A stretch of DNA of 64,000 nucleotides from Acidihalobacter aeolianus (GCF_001753165.1 NZ_CP017448.1:2374462-2438461), one strand, 5' to 3'; counted from the stretch's first letter, positions 1 to 9,580 are shown. The notes: generated by a model from the sequence alone, not told the origin. Numbers and translations: made by a program.

Positions 1-27
1 CACCGTTTGGATCGCAGCGTAGCGAGT

Positions 28-1911
28 TCAGGTACCGGCTGAGGCGTTCCCGTCCGACGCCTGCTTGCCCAGCTCCGCCAATTTCTGTTTAAGGAAGGCC
101 ACTCGGCCCGGGGCCTTGGTGCGCGCGAGAAGATCTCGGAGAATTCGACGCGCATCGCCTGTCAATCCGCCCTTCGCAAGCACCTGCGCCGCATTGTAAC
201 GCGCTGTCTGACCCCACTGGTCGTAGGACTGCTGACCGCCGGCCGTTGCGGAATCGAGATACTGCCGGGCTGCTTCGCGATAATGGCCCATCGCCTGATA
301 GGATTCTCCCTCCCAGAACAGCACCTCTCGGCGTTGCTGGGAGTCGTTCAGGTGCGGTAGTAGTGCCTGGAACAAAGCAATGGCCTGAGTGTTGAGCTTG
401 AGCGACTGAAGATTGAACAACACCTGCATCAGACGGTCGGCCTGCGTCTTGTCGATGTTCTTACTGCCGTCGATCAGGTGCTTGAGCTGGGCCACACCAT
501 CATCCGGTTTGCCACCAAGGATCAACACCCGCGCCACTCGCAACGACCAATCGAAGGCATTTTCGCCCGGCGGGGCCTGATTGACACCCACCATCAGCCT
601 GGCGGCCAGCTTCAAATCATGTCGGTCAACCGCATCGTTGGCGAGCACCAGACGTACAGGTACCGGCAATGCTTCGAGTTTGGGAAAGGTCTTGGGAGCG
701 GTGAGGAACAGGCGGTCGACCAGTTGCGTGCCATTCGGCTCGGCAAGCAGCGCCGTCAGTAGCCAACGAAATCCGGTCATACGCCCTTGCGGCGTCTGCC
801 CAGTCAGCGCCAACATCGCGTTATAGGCCCGCGCCTGCAGGGCTTGCCCTGCCTTGCCCGCGGCACCTGCCGCCTTTTCCCAGGCGGTGTCATCGCCGAG
901 CAGGATGCGGTTGCGATTGCCCAAGGCTTCGCCTTCCTCGCGATAGGTCGCCCACAACGTATCACCGTCGTATGGCAACAACGGGCTCATCGGCACACTG
1001 GGCGCAAGGGCAAGATAGTGCTCCAGTGCCCGCATCGCGGCTGGCCAGTCTTGCAATTGCAGTGCGGCGGCAGCCGATACCGCCCACAAACGTGCAGCAG
1101 CCGTTTGCACAACGCCCTTGGCCTGCGCGGCATCCATCGCCTCCTGCTCGATCTTGGCGGCAGGCAGGGAACCGGCCTTCAAACTGGCCAACAGAAACAG
1201 CCAGCGTGACGCGCTGTTCCCCGACTTCAACAGGGCCAACGCGTAGCGCGGCTCGCCGACGCGCAGCCAGACGCGCGACATGACCTCGCGTTCGCGATTG
1301 TCCGTAAGCGGGTAATCGGCCTGATACTGCAGCAAGGCCAGACGTGCGTCGTCGGCCTGGTCGCTTTCCAGGTAGGCCTCGATCAGGAGACGCCGCCACA
1401 ATCGGACGGAAGAGTCGGCAGGGATGGCGCCGCCCCCCCAGAGGAGATCCAGCAAGGTGCGGCGAGCTTCCTTGCCACGATGCAGCTTCAGCCAGGCGCG
1501 GGCTGCGTCCGTCTGCAGGGCGTCGCGCGCATCCGCAGCAAGCGAAGAGGGCAGTTGCCGCGCCTCATCGGCAATTTCCTGCCATCGTCCGGCGCGCGTG
1601 AGCAGTTCGAATTTAAGCTGCTCCCACTGCAGCCAGCGCTTGGAATGTTGTGCGTAGGGAGGTTGCCCGGCGTGGATGGAGGCCAAGGCGAGGTCGACTG
1701 CCCCTGCCTGCGCATAGGCCTTCACCTGCGAGAACGCAGCCGTGCTGCCCTCCAAGGGCTGCGCGGCTGCGACCGGTTTCTGATCCGCCAGTACGGCCGT
1801 ACCCGGCGCCAGCAGGGCCAGCAGCCCCCAGGCGACAAGCCACGTCCGGGCAGAGCGTCCGAAGCGGCAGAAAAACCGCGACACATCCCGCATCATGGGA
1901 CGTGCGCGCAT
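28..1911 (-). CDS. Exported TPR-type repeat protein, function unknown
   Basis: About 627 residues. The N-terminus has an Arg-rich stretch, a hydrophobic core (WLVAWGLLALLAPG) and an AxA-like end (AVLA before DQ), so it looks like a secretory signal or N-terminal anchor. The rest is Ala/Leu-rich helical sequence with pairs of amphipathic helices typical of tetratricopeptide-like solenoids, for example near RYNAAQVLAKGGL at the C-terminus. No catalytic motif is visible. The chosen ATG lies 4 nt after the rplS stop; no good Shine-Dalgarno is seen, and an ATG pair 15-18 nt further in is an alternative. It follows rplS on the same strand and may be read through from the ribosomal operon. A periplasmic scaffold role is inference only. 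Confidence 0.75.
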   Translation of the reverse strand: MRARPMMRDVSRFFCRFGRSARTWLVAWGLLALLAPGTAVLADQKPVAAAQPLEGSTAAFSQVKAYAQAGAVDLALASIHAGQPPYAQHSKRWLQWEQLKFELLTRAGRWQEIADEARQLPSSLAADARDALQTDAARAWLKLHRGKEARRTLLDLLWGGGAIPADSSVRLWRRLLIEAYLESDQADDARLALLQYQADYPLTDNREREVMSRVWLRVGEPRYALALLKSGNSASRWLFLLASLKAGSLPAAKIEQEAMDAAQAKGVVQTAAARLWAVSAAAALQLQDWPAAMRALEHYLALAPSVPMSPLLPYDGDTLWATYREEGEALGNRNRILLGDDTAWEKAAGAAGKAGQALQARAYNAMLALTGQTPQGRMTGFRWLLTALLAEPNGTQLVDRLFLTAPKTFPKLEALPVPVRLVLANDAVDRHDLKLAARLMVGVNQAPPGENAFDWSLRVARVLILGGKPDDGVAQLKHLIDGSKNIDKTQADRLMQVLFNLQSLKLNTQAIALFQALLPHLNDSQQRREVLFWEGESYQAMGHYREAARQYLDSATAGGQQSYDQWGQTARYNAAQVLAKGGLTGDARRILRDLLARTKAPGRVAFLKQKLAELGKQASDGNASAGT

Positions 1912-1915
1912 CGAA

Positions 1916-2260
1916 TCAGAGCTTTTCCTTGATTCGAGCGGCCTTGCCGGTACGTCCACGCAGGTAGTACAGCTTGGCGCGACGGATATCGCCGCGGCGC
2001 TTCACGCTGATCTCTGCAATGCTCGGGCTGTGCGTCTGGAACACACGCTCGACGCCTTCGCCGTGAGAGATCTTGCGTACCGTGAAGGCCGAATTAAGAC
2101 CGCGGTTGCGCTTGCCGATGACCACGCCCTCGAAGGCCTGCAGACGCTCGCGGTTGCCTTCCTTGACCTTGACCTGGACGACGACAGTGTCGCCCGGTCC
2201 AAAGTTCGGCACTTCGCTCTTCAACTGCTCGGTTTCGAGCGCCCTGATAATCTCGTTCAT
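1916..2260 (-). CDS. rplS: 50S ribosomal protein L19
   Basis: 114 residues, the family's usual size. L19 sits at the interface of the ribosomal subunits. The sequence carries the family's conserved stretches [49 protein letters not shown] and the basic C-terminus [12 protein letters not shown]. The start MNEIIRALE was chosen over an in-frame ATG six codons upstream, which overlaps the trmD stop, because a GAGGA ribosome site lies 8 nt before it and the length then fits. Last gene of the rpsP-rimM-trmD-rplS order typical of gammaproteobacteria. Confidence 0.98.
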   Translation of the reverse strand: MNEIIRALETEQLKSEVPNFGPGDTVVVQVKVKEGNRERLQAFEGVVIGKRNRGLNSAFTVRKISHGEGVERVFQTHSPSIAEISVKRRGDIRRAKLYYLRGRTGKAARIKEKL

Positions 2261-2277
2261 CACTTCAATCCTCGACA

Positions 2278-3033
2278 TTAATCCTTGCGTACCGCCTCAG
2301 CGGCCGCACGCTCGGCCAGATATTCATCCAGCAAACCCCGGTCGGCCTCCGAGATCGCTGCCTTCTGCAGCAAGTCCGGGCGGCGTTCCCACGTTCTTCC
2401 CAGCGACTGCTTGCGCCGCCAGCGGGCAATCTCCGCATGATGGCCCTGCAACAGCACACCCGGCACCGTCAATCCGTCCACGACCTCGGGTCGGGTATAG
2501 TGCGGGCAGTCGAGCAGGCCATCCTGAAACGAATCCTGCTCGGCCGACTCACTGTCGCCCAACACGCCGGGCAACAGCCTGGCAATCGCATCGACCATCA
2601 CCATCGCCGCGAGTTCGCCACCGCTGAGGACATAGTCTCCGATGGACCATTCCTCATCGACCTCAAGCTCGATCAAGCGTTCGTCGATGCCTTCGTAACG
2701 CCCGGCCAGGAGGGTCAGATCTCCTCCTGCTGCAAACCTTCCAACTGCCGCCTGATCCAGCCGCCGTCCCTGAGGACTCAGATGGATCACCCGGCCTGCG
2801 CCATCCGCTCTGGCCGCATGGATGGCACGGCGTATCGGCTCCACCTTCATGATCATTCCCGGGCCACCGCCATAGGGCCGATCATCCACCGTACGGTGGC
2901 GGTCCTCGGTATAGTCGCGCGGGTTCCAGGTCCGCAGGTCCAGAAGCTTCCGCTCGACGGCCCTGCCCAGTACCCCATAACGCCCTATTCCGGCTACCCA
3001 CTCCGGAAACAGGCTGACGACATCTATACGCAT
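2278..3033 (-). CDS. trmD: tRNA (guanine-N1-)-methyltransferase TrmD
   Basis: 251 residues. Makes m1G37 in tRNAs that read CNN codons, using S-adenosylmethionine, which prevents +1 frameshifting. It opens with the family signature [12 protein letters not shown], has [10 protein letters not shown], and shows the trefoil-knot SAM-binding stretches [15 protein letters not shown] and [15 protein letters not shown]. It starts 6 nt after the rimM stop and its stop codon lies just upstream of rplS. The neighbouring gene order and full-length family match make the call secure. Confidence 0.98.
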   Translation of the reverse strand: MRIDVVSLFPEWVAGIGRYGVLGRAVERKLLDLRTWNPRDYTEDRHRTVDDRPYGGGPGMIMKVEPIRRAIHAARADGAGRVIHLSPQGRRLDQAAVGRFAAGGDLTLLAGRYEGIDERLIELEVDEEWSIGDYVLSGGELAAMVMVDAIARLLPGVLGDSESAEQDSFQDGLLDCPHYTRPEVVDGLTVPGVLLQGHHAEIARWRRKQSLGRTWERRPDLLQKAAISEADRGLLDEYLAERAAAEAVRKD

Positions 3034-3039
3034 GGCCGT

Positions 3040-3543
3040 CTAGAAATCAGCATCCCAATCGACCTGCATGCGGCCAGCCGATAGATCAATCTCCCGTACC
3101 ACATCCGGCCGCAGAAACGGGATCAGGCGTTCGCGTTCGCCGCGCACTACCATCACGTCGTTCGCCCCGGTCTCGATCATCCGTTCAATCGTGCCGAGAG
3201 GTTTCCCGTCCTCACCAACGACGTGTAGACCGATCAGATCGGCCCAGTAGTACTCGCCTTCAGGCAGTGACTCCAGCGCCTGCCGTGGAAGGGCCACCTC
3301 GCTACCGCGCAGGGCGTCCGCCTGGTCGCGGTCGCCGATGCCCTCGAAACGGACGAGTAGTATCGGCCCGCCATGTTCCCGCGCTTCCGCCACCCGGCGT
3401 TCGCGCCACTTGCCTTCGCTCCCCACCTGCCAGGTGAGGTAGTCCAGCAGCATGCCGGGCGGCTCGGCGTAGGAATGCACCTTGACCCAGCCCTTGATAC
3501 CGAAAGGCGCGGATACCCGCGCCATGATCACCCGGTCCGGCAT
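3040..3543 (-). CDS. rimM: Ribosome maturation factor RimM
   Basis: 167 residues. Assists assembly of the 30S head domain by binding ribosomal protein S19. The N-terminal RimM domain begins ARVSAPFGIKGWVKV; the C-terminal PRC-barrel contains GEYYWADLIGLHVV and ends in a short acidic tail. The frame stays open upstream through rpsP, but the ATG of MPDRVIMARV is the sensible start: it lies 13 nt after the rpsP stop and gives family length. Part of the rpsP-rimM-trmD-rplS operon. Confidence 0.97.
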   Translation of the reverse strand: MPDRVIMARVSAPFGIKGWVKVHSYAEPPGMLLDYLTWQVGSEGKWRERRVAEAREHGGPILLVRFEGIGDRDQADALRGSEVALPRQALESLPEGEYYWADLIGLHVVGEDGKPLGTIERMIETGANDVMVVRGERERLIPFLRPDVVREIDLSAGRMQVDWDADF

Positions 3544-3556
3544 GTTAGCCGGCGCT

Positions 3557-3808
3557 TCAGGCAGCCGACTTGCGCGCTTCCTTGAGCAACTGCGCGACGC
3601 GCTCGCTGGGCAGCGCGCCCTGGGCCAGCCAGTGCTCGACCCGCGGGGCATCCATCTGCAGGCGCTGTTCCTGACCGCGCGCGACGGGGTTGAAAAACCC
3701 CAGGCGCTCGATATAGCCGGAATCACGCCGACCGCGGGAGTCGGTCACAACGATGTGGTAGAACGGGCGCTTCTTGGCGCCGCCTCGGGCCAGTCGAATC
3801 GTTACCAT
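3557..3808 (-). CDS. rpsP: 30S ribosomal protein S16
   Basis: 83 residues, the usual size. N-terminus [20 protein letters not shown] is diagnostic for S16, followed by the conserved [11 protein letters not shown] stretch. S16 is an early 30S assembly protein. First gene of the operon that continues into rimM, trmD and rplS. An AGGACT ribosome site lies a few bases upstream of the ATG, and a candidate promoter sits in the 120-nt gap after ffh. Confidence 0.98.
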   Translation of the reverse strand: MVTIRLARGGAKKRPFYHIVVTDSRGRRDSGYIERLGFFNPVARGQEQRLQMDAPRVEHWLAQGALPSERVAQLLKEARKSAA

Positions 3809-3838
3809 GTAGTCCTAGTCCTGACGCTAATGCTTGGG

Positions 3839-3844
3839 GTATAA
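3839..3844 (-). promoter_or_regulatory. Candidate extended -10 element for the rpsP operon
   Basis: On the minus strand TTATAC is preceded by TGC, giving an extended -10 pattern (TGnTTATAC). No good -35 is visible at 16-18 nt. Transcription would begin about 25 nt before the rpsP ATG. The position between ffh and rpsP is right for an operon promoter, but the match is modest. Confidence 0.3.
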
Positions 3845-3906
3845 GCAGCCGTACAACGCACGGACTGCTACCGGGCCGGCAATTTTACGCGATTTGGGGC
3901 AAAAGT

Positions 3907-3925
3907 GAAGTGGAAACGCCACTTC
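3907..3925 (-). terminator. Candidate intrinsic terminator after ffh
   Basis: A perfect 7-bp inverted repeat, GAAGTGG and CCACTTC around a 5-nt loop, begins immediately after the ffh stop codon. On the minus strand it is followed by ACTTTTG, a short interrupted U-run. It could end ffh transcripts or act as a partial terminator ahead of rpsP. Confidence 0.45.
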
Positions 3926-3928
3926 GCT

Positions 3929-5293
3929 TCAGAACGGCATCCCGCCACCGGGCATGCGGCCCTTCATCGCACGCATCATCTTGGCCATGCCTCCGCCCTT
4001 GGAAAACTTCTTCATCGCCTTGCGCATCTGCAGATGCTGCTTGAGCAGACGGTTCACATCCTGCACCTCTGAACCCGAACCGACCGCAATCCGTCGCTTG
4101 CGCGAGCCCTTGATGATGTCGGGGAAACGCCGCTCCTCGAGGGTCATGGAATCGATGATCGCCATCATCCGCCTGACCTGGCCATCGTTGGCCTGATTCT
4201 TCACCCCGGCCGGGAGCTGGCCGGCACCCGGCAGCTTGTCCAGCAGGCCGGCAATCCCCCCCATCTTGAGCATCTGCTCCAACTGATCGCGCAGATCGGC
4301 CAGATCAAAACCTTGCCCCTTCTGCACCTTGCGCGCCAGCTTGGCAGCCTTCTCCTGATCGAGGCTGCGCTGCGCCTCTTCGACCAGCGAGACCACGTCG
4401 CCCATGCCGAGAATGCGCGAGGCGATGCGCTCCGGATGAAACGGCTCCAGCGCCTTGGTCTTTTCGCCCACGCCGAGGAACTTGATCGGCTTGCCGGTCA
4501 CCGTGCGCACCGACAGCGCGGCGCCGCCACGGGCGTCGCCGTCCGCCTTGGTGAGCACCACGCCGGTCAGCGGCAGCGCATCGCCGAAGGCCTTGGCCGT
4601 ATTGGCGGCGTCCTGGCCGGTCATCGCGTCGACCACGAAGAGGGTCTCGACGGGATTCAGCGCGGCATGCAGCCGGCGAATCTCGTCCATCATCTCCGCA
4701 TCGACGTGCAGGCGGCCCGCGGTGTCCACGAGCAACACATCGCGATGCTGGCGGCGCGCATGATCCACCGCGGCGCGAGCGATGGCAACGGGGTCCTGAT
4801 CCGCCTGACTGGGATAGAAATCGACCTCGACCTCGCGCGCAAGCGTCTCGAGCTGCTTGATCGCCGCCGGACGGTACACGTCGCAGCTGACCACGGTCAC
4901 CGACTTGCCGCGCTCCTCGCGCAGCCAGCGCGCCAGCTTGCCCACTGTGGTGGTCTTGCCGGCACCCTGCAAACCGGCCATCAGCACGATGGCGGGAGGC
5001 TGGGCATGGAGATCGAGGGCCGCGTTCGCGGTGCCCATGGCGGCGACCAGTTCGTCGTTCACCACCTTGATGAAGGCCTGCCCCGGGGTCAGACTGCGGA
5101 TGACCTCCTGGCCGACAGCGCGTTCGCGTACCGCGTCGATGAAGGACTTGACGACCGGCAGGGCGACGTCCGCCTCGAGCAGCGCCATGCGCACCTCGCG
5201 GAGGGCATCCTTGATATTGTCCTCGGTGAGCCGCGCCTGCCCGCGCAGACGCTGTATCGTGCCGGCAAGGCGTTCGCTCAGGCTATCGAACAT
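3929..5293 (-). CDS. ffh: Signal recognition particle GTPase Ffh
   Basis: 454 residues, the usual length. Binds signal sequences of nascent inner-membrane proteins with 4.5S RNA and delivers them to FtsY. The N-terminal helical bundle is followed by the G domain with P-loop GLQGAGKTTT (about residue 107), DTAGR and TKADG nucleotide motifs. The C-terminal M domain carries RRIAVGSGSEVQDVNRLLKQ (RNA binding) and the Met/Gly-rich tail. A perfect TATAAT lies about 30 nt upstream of the ATG. Divergent from ypjD, the common gammaproteobacterial arrangement. Confidence 0.98.
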   Translation of the reverse strand: MFDSLSERLAGTIQRLRGQARLTEDNIKDALREVRMALLEADVALPVVKSFIDAVRERAVGQEVIRSLTPGQAFIKVVNDELVAAMGTANAALDLHAQPPAIVLMAGLQGAGKTTTVGKLARWLREERGKSVTVVSCDVYRPAAIKQLETLAREVEVDFYPSQADQDPVAIARAAVDHARRQHRDVLLVDTAGRLHVDAEMMDEIRRLHAALNPVETLFVVDAMTGQDAANTAKAFGDALPLTGVVLTKADGDARGGAALSVRTVTGKPIKFLGVGEKTKALEPFHPERIASRILGMGDVVSLVEEAQRSLDQEKAAKLARKVQKGQGFDLADLRDQLEQMLKMGGIAGLLDKLPGAGQLPAGVKNQANDGQVRRMMAIIDSMTLEERRFPDIIKGSRKRRIAVGSGSEVQDVNRLLKQHLQMRKAMKKFSKGGGMAKMMRAMKGRMPGGGMPF

Positions 5294-5322
5294 GGGAAGC
5301 TCTCTAATTCGTACGAACCGGC

Positions 5323-5328
5323 ATTATA
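5323..5328 (-). promoter_or_regulatory. Candidate ffh promoter -10 box
   Basis: The minus strand reads a perfect TATAAT. Transcription would start about 25 nt before the ffh ATG. The hexamer 17 nt upstream is a poor -35 (CTGGTC), so the call rests mainly on the -10 box and its location in the ffh/ypjD divergent gap. Confidence 0.4.
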
Positions 5329-5437
5329 AGGCCTGTTCAACGCCTGACCAGAGGCTGCCTCCCCGCTTCACCTGCCGGTCCAAGATGTGTAACTATGCTG
5401 ACTATTTCAGCATCGCCTGACATACACTTCGCCGATC

Positions 5438-6250
5438 ATGCAATTAGCGCTCGCCCTGCCAGCCATTTTCCTCTACCTGATCTGCACTCAGCAGATCTGG
5501 CGGCGCCTGCGTAGCCGCGCGGCCGGCGTGCAGATACCCTGCGGGCGCGATATCGCCCTGCTGTGGATCGGCGCCCTGGTGCTGCATGCCCTGGCCATCT
5601 ATACCGGCATCGTCACACCTCAAGGCATCACCCTGGGGATCTCCCATGCCTTCTCGCTGGTCGGATGGCTGGTTGCCCTGATCGTGCTCATTGCCCTGCA
5701 CTCCAGCCCCGTAGAAAACCTGGGACTGATCCTGCTGCCCTTTGCGGCGCTGACCCTTGCCGCCGAATCGATCTTCCCAGGCACGCGCGTGCTCGACCGG
5801 CCGGGCGACCTGTTGCTGGCGACGCACATCTTCATTTCACTGCTCGCCTACAGCCTGTTCCTGATCGCAGCACTGCAGTCCGGCGTGCTGTGGCTGCAGG
5901 ACCGCCAGTTGCGCAATCATCGCCCGGGCGCCTTGTTGCGTGCCCTGCCGCCCCTGGAACATACGGAGAGCGTGTTATTCCAGATCATCGGCCTCGGCTT
6001 TACCCTGCTCACCGTCGCCATCGTCAGCGGCTTTGTCTACGTCAGCGAATTCCCCGCCTCGCTGCACCCCCAGCAAATCATCCTGTTTACGATTTTCCTG
6101 AGCTCCTGGGTGATCTTCGCCACCCTGCTCCTGGGTCGCTGGCGTTTCGGCTGGCGTGGACGGATCGCCATCCGCTGGACGCTCAGCGGCTTTTTCGTCC
6201 TGCTCCTGGCCTATCTCGGCACGGAAATCGCAGTGACCTTGCTTGCATGA
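5438..6250 (+). CDS. ypjD: Inner-membrane CcsA/CcmC-like protein (YpjD type)
   Basis: 270 residues, almost entirely hydrophobic with about eight membrane segments. It belongs to the cytochrome c assembly (CcsA/CcmC/HemX-like) superfamily. The family's conserved centre is recognisable as LLLATHIFISLLAYSLFLIAA and SVLFQIIGLGFTLLTVAIVSG. The WGxxWxWD haem-handling motif of true CcsA is not present, so a haem-lyase role should not be assumed; the cellular role of YpjD is unresolved. It is divergent from ffh and followed by the CNNM/CorC-type gene, an order conserved in many gammaproteobacteria. Confidence 0.88.
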   Translation: MQLALALPAIFLYLICTQQIWRRLRSRAAGVQIPCGRDIALLWIGALVLHALAIYTGIVTPQGITLGISHAFSLVGWLVALIVLIALHSSPVENLGLILLPFAALTLAAESIFPGTRVLDRPGDLLLATHIFISLLAYSLFLIAALQSGVLWLQDRQLRNHRPGALLRALPPLEHTESVLFQIIGLGFTLLTVAIVSGFVYVSEFPASLHPQQIILFTIFLSSWVIFATLLLGRWRFGWRGRIAIRWTLSGFFVLLLAYLGTEIAVTLLA

Positions 6251-6329
6251 TGCCGCCGTGGGCGCTTGACAGCCCCGCGAAAGCCCTCGTGTAATGCCAA
6301 CATATCCATAATCGCCATAACGGATTCGC

Positions 6330-7616
6330 TTGAACCACGCCGACCTGGGCCTCCTCGGCCTCATCCTGTTTGCGCTCGTGCTGCTCTCCGCATTCTTCTC
6401 CGGCTCGGAGACTGCACTGATGTCGCTCAACCGCTACCGCCTGCATCATCTGGCAGAGAGCGGGCACCCCGGCGCGATGCGGGCGCAGCGGCTGCTCGCC
6501 AAACCGGATCGGTTGATCGGGCTGATCCTGCTCGGCAACAACTTCACCAACATCGTCATCACCCAGCTCGCGACCTACCTAGGCTATGCGCTGTTCAGCG
6601 AGGCTGGCATCGCCATCGCCACCGGCGTGCTGACCCTCGCACTGCTGATCTTCGCCGAGGTGGCGCCCAAGACCCTCGCCGTGCTGCATGCCGAGCGGAT
6701 CGCCTTTCCTGCCGCCTACATCTACGTGCCGCTGCTCACGCTCGCGTACCCGTTGGTCTGGCTGGTCAATCTGATGGCGAACTCGATCCTGCGTCTGGTC
6801 GGCGTCTCCGCCGATGAAGTGGATGCGCAACCGATGAGCCGCGAAGAGCTGCGCAGCGTGATGAATCAGGCCAGCGGCCTGATTCCGCGCCGCCATCAGA
6901 AGATGCTGCTCAGCCTGCTCGATCTGGACAAAGTGACAGTCGAGGACATCATGGTCCCGCGCAACGAGGTCATCGGTCTCGATCTGGGCGAGGACTGGGA
7001 CAAGATCGTGGATCAGCTTGCGCACACACCGTATACCCGTCTGCCCGCCTTTCACGGCGACATCGACCGCGTGGTCGGCATCATCCATATCCGCCGGGTC
7101 TTTCAGTTGGAGCAGCAGGGGCAGCTCGACCGCGAGCATCTGGTCGCGCACCTGCGCGAGCCCTATTTCATCCCGGAGGGCACCACGCTGAACCAGCAGC
7201 TGCTGCGCTTCCAGTCGGAACGCCGCCGCATCGGACTGGTGGTCGACGAATACGGCGACATCCAGGGGTTGGTAACGCTAGAGGACCTGCTCGAAGAGGT
7301 CGTGGGCGAATTCACCACCGACCCCACGGCGCATAACAAGGACATCCTCCCGCAGGAGGACGGCAGCTACATCATCGACGGCGCGACGCATATCCGCGAC
7401 ATCAACCGATCGCTCGGCTGGCGTTTGCCGACGCGCGGCCAGCGCACCCTCAACGGCCTGCTGCTGGAACATCTGGAGATGATCCCGGAACCCGGCACCA
7501 CGGTGCTCATCGAGGGACACCCCATCGAAGTGGTGCAGATCAAGAACAACGCGATCCGTACCGCGCGGGCGCGACCGCGCCTGCCCAACTACCGACCGCA
7601 ACGCCCGGAACGCTGA
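6330..7616 (+). CDS. CNNM/CBS-domain membrane protein (HlyC/CorC family, YfjD-like)
   Basis: 428 residues. The N-terminal DUF21/CNNM transmembrane domain (about residues 5-180) has the family's FFSGSETALMSLNRYRL and the conserved AEVAPKTLAVLHAER stretch. It is followed by two CBS domains (VEDIMVPRNEVIGLD, then GLVVDEYGDIQGLVTLEDLLEEVVGE) and a CorC_HlyC C-terminal domain. Family members are linked to Mg2+/Co2+ transport or resistance; substrate here is unproven. The start is a TTG, because the first ATG in frame lies inside the first membrane helix. The stop is followed one base later by radA, suggesting coupling. Confidence 0.9.
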   Translation: MNHADLGLLGLILFALVLLSAFFSGSETALMSLNRYRLHHLAESGHPGAMRAQRLLAKPDRLIGLILLGNNFTNIVITQLATYLGYALFSEAGIAIATGVLTLALLIFAEVAPKTLAVLHAERIAFPAAYIYVPLLTLAYPLVWLVNLMANSILRLVGVSADEVDAQPMSREELRSVMNQASGLIPRRHQKMLLSLLDLDKVTVEDIMVPRNEVIGLDLGEDWDKIVDQLAHTPYTRLPAFHGDIDRVVGIIHIRRVFQLEQQGQLDREHLVAHLREPYFIPEGTTLNQQLLRFQSERRRIGLVVDEYGDIQGLVTLEDLLEEVVGEFTTDPTAHNKDILPQEDGSYIIDGATHIRDINRSLGWRLPTRGQRTLNGLLLEHLEMIPEPGTTVLIEGHPIEVVQIKNNAIRTARARPRLPNYRPQRPER

Positions 7617-7617
7617 G

Positions 7618-8979
7618 ATGGCCAAACCGAAAGTCGTCTATCAGTGCAGCGCCTGCGGCGGCCAGTCGCCCAAATGGGGCGGGCAATGCCCCGATTGCGG
7701 GGCCTGGAACACACTGATCGAAACGGCGGTCGCGACTCCACAGGCGACCGCCGCCCCCGCCCGCTTTGCCGGCTACGCCGGACCGCAGAGCGTACGCTCG
7801 CTGGGCGAGGTCGAATTGCGCGAGGCGCCGCGCGCGCCCACCGGGTTGGGCGAACTCGACCGCGTACTCGGCGGCGGCCTCGTAGACGGCTCGGTGGTGC
7901 TCATCGGCGGCGACCCGGGCATCGGCAAGTCCACCCTACTGCTGCAGACTCTGTCGCTGCTGGAAACCCAGCCGGCGCTTTACGTGACCGGCGAGGAATC
8001 CCTGCAGCAGGTCGGCCTGCGCGCTCAGCGCCTCGGCCTCAACGTCTCTGCCCTGCGCCTGCTCGCCGAGACCTGTGTGGAGCGTGTGCTGGCCGCGGCG
8101 AACGCCGAAAACCCGCGCGTGCTGGTCATAGACTCCATTCAGACGCTCTATTCCGAAGCCCTGTCCTCGGCACCCGGCTCGGTCGGCCAGGTACGCGAGA
8201 GCGCGGCGCAACTGGTGCGCTATGCCAAGCAAACCGACACCGCGATCTTCATCGTGGGGCATGTGACCAAGGAAGGCGCCCTGGCCGGTCCGCGGGTGCT
8301 CGAACACATGGTCGACACGGTGCTGTACTTCGAGGGCGATCCGGGACAGCGCTACCGGGTCATGCGCGCGGTCAAGAACCGTTTCGGCGCGGTCAACGAA
8401 CTCGGCGTGTTCGCGATGACCGAAGGCGGGCTGAAGCCGGTCGCCAACCCGTCGGCCATCTTCCTCTCGCGCCACCCGGAACCCGTGGCCGGCAGCGTGG
8501 TGATGGTCACGCGCGAGGGCACTCGTCCGCTTCTGGTCGAGGTCCAGGCGCTGGTCGACGAAAGCCGTCAGGCCTCGCCGCGCCGGGTCACCGTGGGTCT
8601 GGAGCAGAACCGGCTGGCCATGCTGCTCGCCGTACTGCACCGCCACGGCGGACTTGCGCTGTTCGACCAGGACGTATTCGTGAACGTGGTGGGCGGGGTG
8701 CGTGTGGGTGAGACTGCGGCAGATCTCGCCGTACTCTGCGCGGCGCTGTCGAGCTTCCGCGACCGACCGATCCCGGGCGACCTTGTGATCTTCGGCGAAG
8801 TGGGGCTTGCCGGCGAGATCCGCCCCGTCCCGAACGGCGAGGAGCGGCTGCGCGAGGCAGCCAAGCATGGCTACGCCCAGGCCATCGTGCCCCAGGCAAA
8901 CGCCCCGAAACGCCCTATCCCCGGCATGCAGGTACACGCCGTCAACCGGCTGGCCCAGGCCCTGGACCAGCTGGGCTGA
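7618..8979 (+). CDS. radA: DNA repair protein RadA (Sms)
   Basis: 453 residues. RadA promotes branch migration of recombination intermediates. The N-terminal C4 zinc finger (CSACGG...CPDCGAW, residues about 10-30) is intact. The RecA-like ATPase has Walker A GGDPGIGKST, a Walker B LVIDSIQTL, and the RadA-specific KNRFG motif. The C-terminal Lon-protease-like domain is present without a protease role. The ATG begins one base after the upstream gene's stop. It converges on the DUF3501 gene with 16 nt between stops and no visible terminator. Confidence 0.97.
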   Translation: MAKPKVVYQCSACGGQSPKWGGQCPDCGAWNTLIETAVATPQATAAPARFAGYAGPQSVRSLGEVELREAPRAPTGLGELDRVLGGGLVDGSVVLIGGDPGIGKSTLLLQTLSLLETQPALYVTGEESLQQVGLRAQRLGLNVSALRLLAETCVERVLAAANAENPRVLVIDSIQTLYSEALSSAPGSVGQVRESAAQLVRYAKQTDTAIFIVGHVTKEGALAGPRVLEHMVDTVLYFEGDPGQRYRVMRAVKNRFGAVNELGVFAMTEGGLKPVANPSAIFLSRHPEPVAGSVVMVTREGTRPLLVEVQALVDESRQASPRRVTVGLEQNRLAMLLAVLHRHGGLALFDQDVFVNVVGGVRVGETAADLAVLCAALSSFRDRPIPGDLVIFGEVGLAGEIRPVPNGEERLREAAKHGYAQAIVPQANAPKRPIPGMQVHAVNRLAQALDQLG

Positions 8980-8995
8980 AACGTCTGCCTACCGC

Positions 8996-9580
8996 CTAAT
9001 CCAGATCGGCGGCCAGCGAGCTGACGGTATCCGCCGGTAGGCTGTCGATCGAACGCTCGAAACCCGGATAGTCGATACCCATGCCGAGCATCCCTCCAGC
9101 CTTGGCCGCCACGACCATTTCCGGTGTCAGTTCGAAACGCAGGAAATGCACGGTTGAGGTCTTTTCCTCGGTCTCGCGGTCAAGGTCCTCGTCGGCAATG
9201 GCATACACACGATCCATGTCGCCCACCCGAACCCAGACATGATCCTCCACGCCGATGAGCCTAGCTAGGGCCGCCTGACGTTCGTCGGCGTCCGTATACT
9301 CGATCATGAAGGTCGCCTTCCAGTTGCTGCCGTCGGGAATCAGCGGGTTGTAGGCCTCGAGTTCCTCCTCGATGCCCGCGGCCTCGAAGATGCGTTCGGC
9401 ACGGAGAATCTCCTGAATCTGGTACTGCATGGTCAGGCGATCCTCGAAATACAAGGCGGCGTGCTCGCCGAGTGCTACGCGGCGCGGACGCTTGTGCGCC
9501 ATGACGCGCGCACGAAACTCGGGGCGCACCTCGGCGTAACGTTCCAGAGAATACAGGTCGGACCGGGTCAGCTTTTGCAT
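8996..9580 (-). CDS. DUF3501 family protein
   Basis: 194 residues, soluble, acidic, no signal peptide. It matches the conserved DUF3501 pattern: N-terminal YSLERYAEVRPEFRARVMAHK, then LGEHAALYFEDRLTMQYQIQEILRAERI, and a C-terminal RFELTPEMV. No Cys-rich metal motif or nucleotide fold is visible. It is the last gene of a cluster with a Cys-rich Fe-S oxidoreductase and a rubrerythrin, a grouping repeatedly seen in proteobacteria (family knowledge). The association suggests a role in peroxide or redox metabolism, but biochemical function is unknown. A strong GC-rich hairpin lies in the 108-nt gap before it. Confidence 0.88.
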   Translation of the reverse strand: MQKLTRSDLYSLERYAEVRPEFRARVMAHKRPRRVALGEHAALYFEDRLTMQYQIQEILRAERIFEAAGIEEELEAYNPLIPDGSNWKATFMIEYTDADERQAALARLIGVEDHVWVRVGDMDRVYAIADEDLDRETEEKTSTVHFLRFELTPEMVVAAKAGGMLGMGIDYPGFERSIDSLPADTVSSLAADLD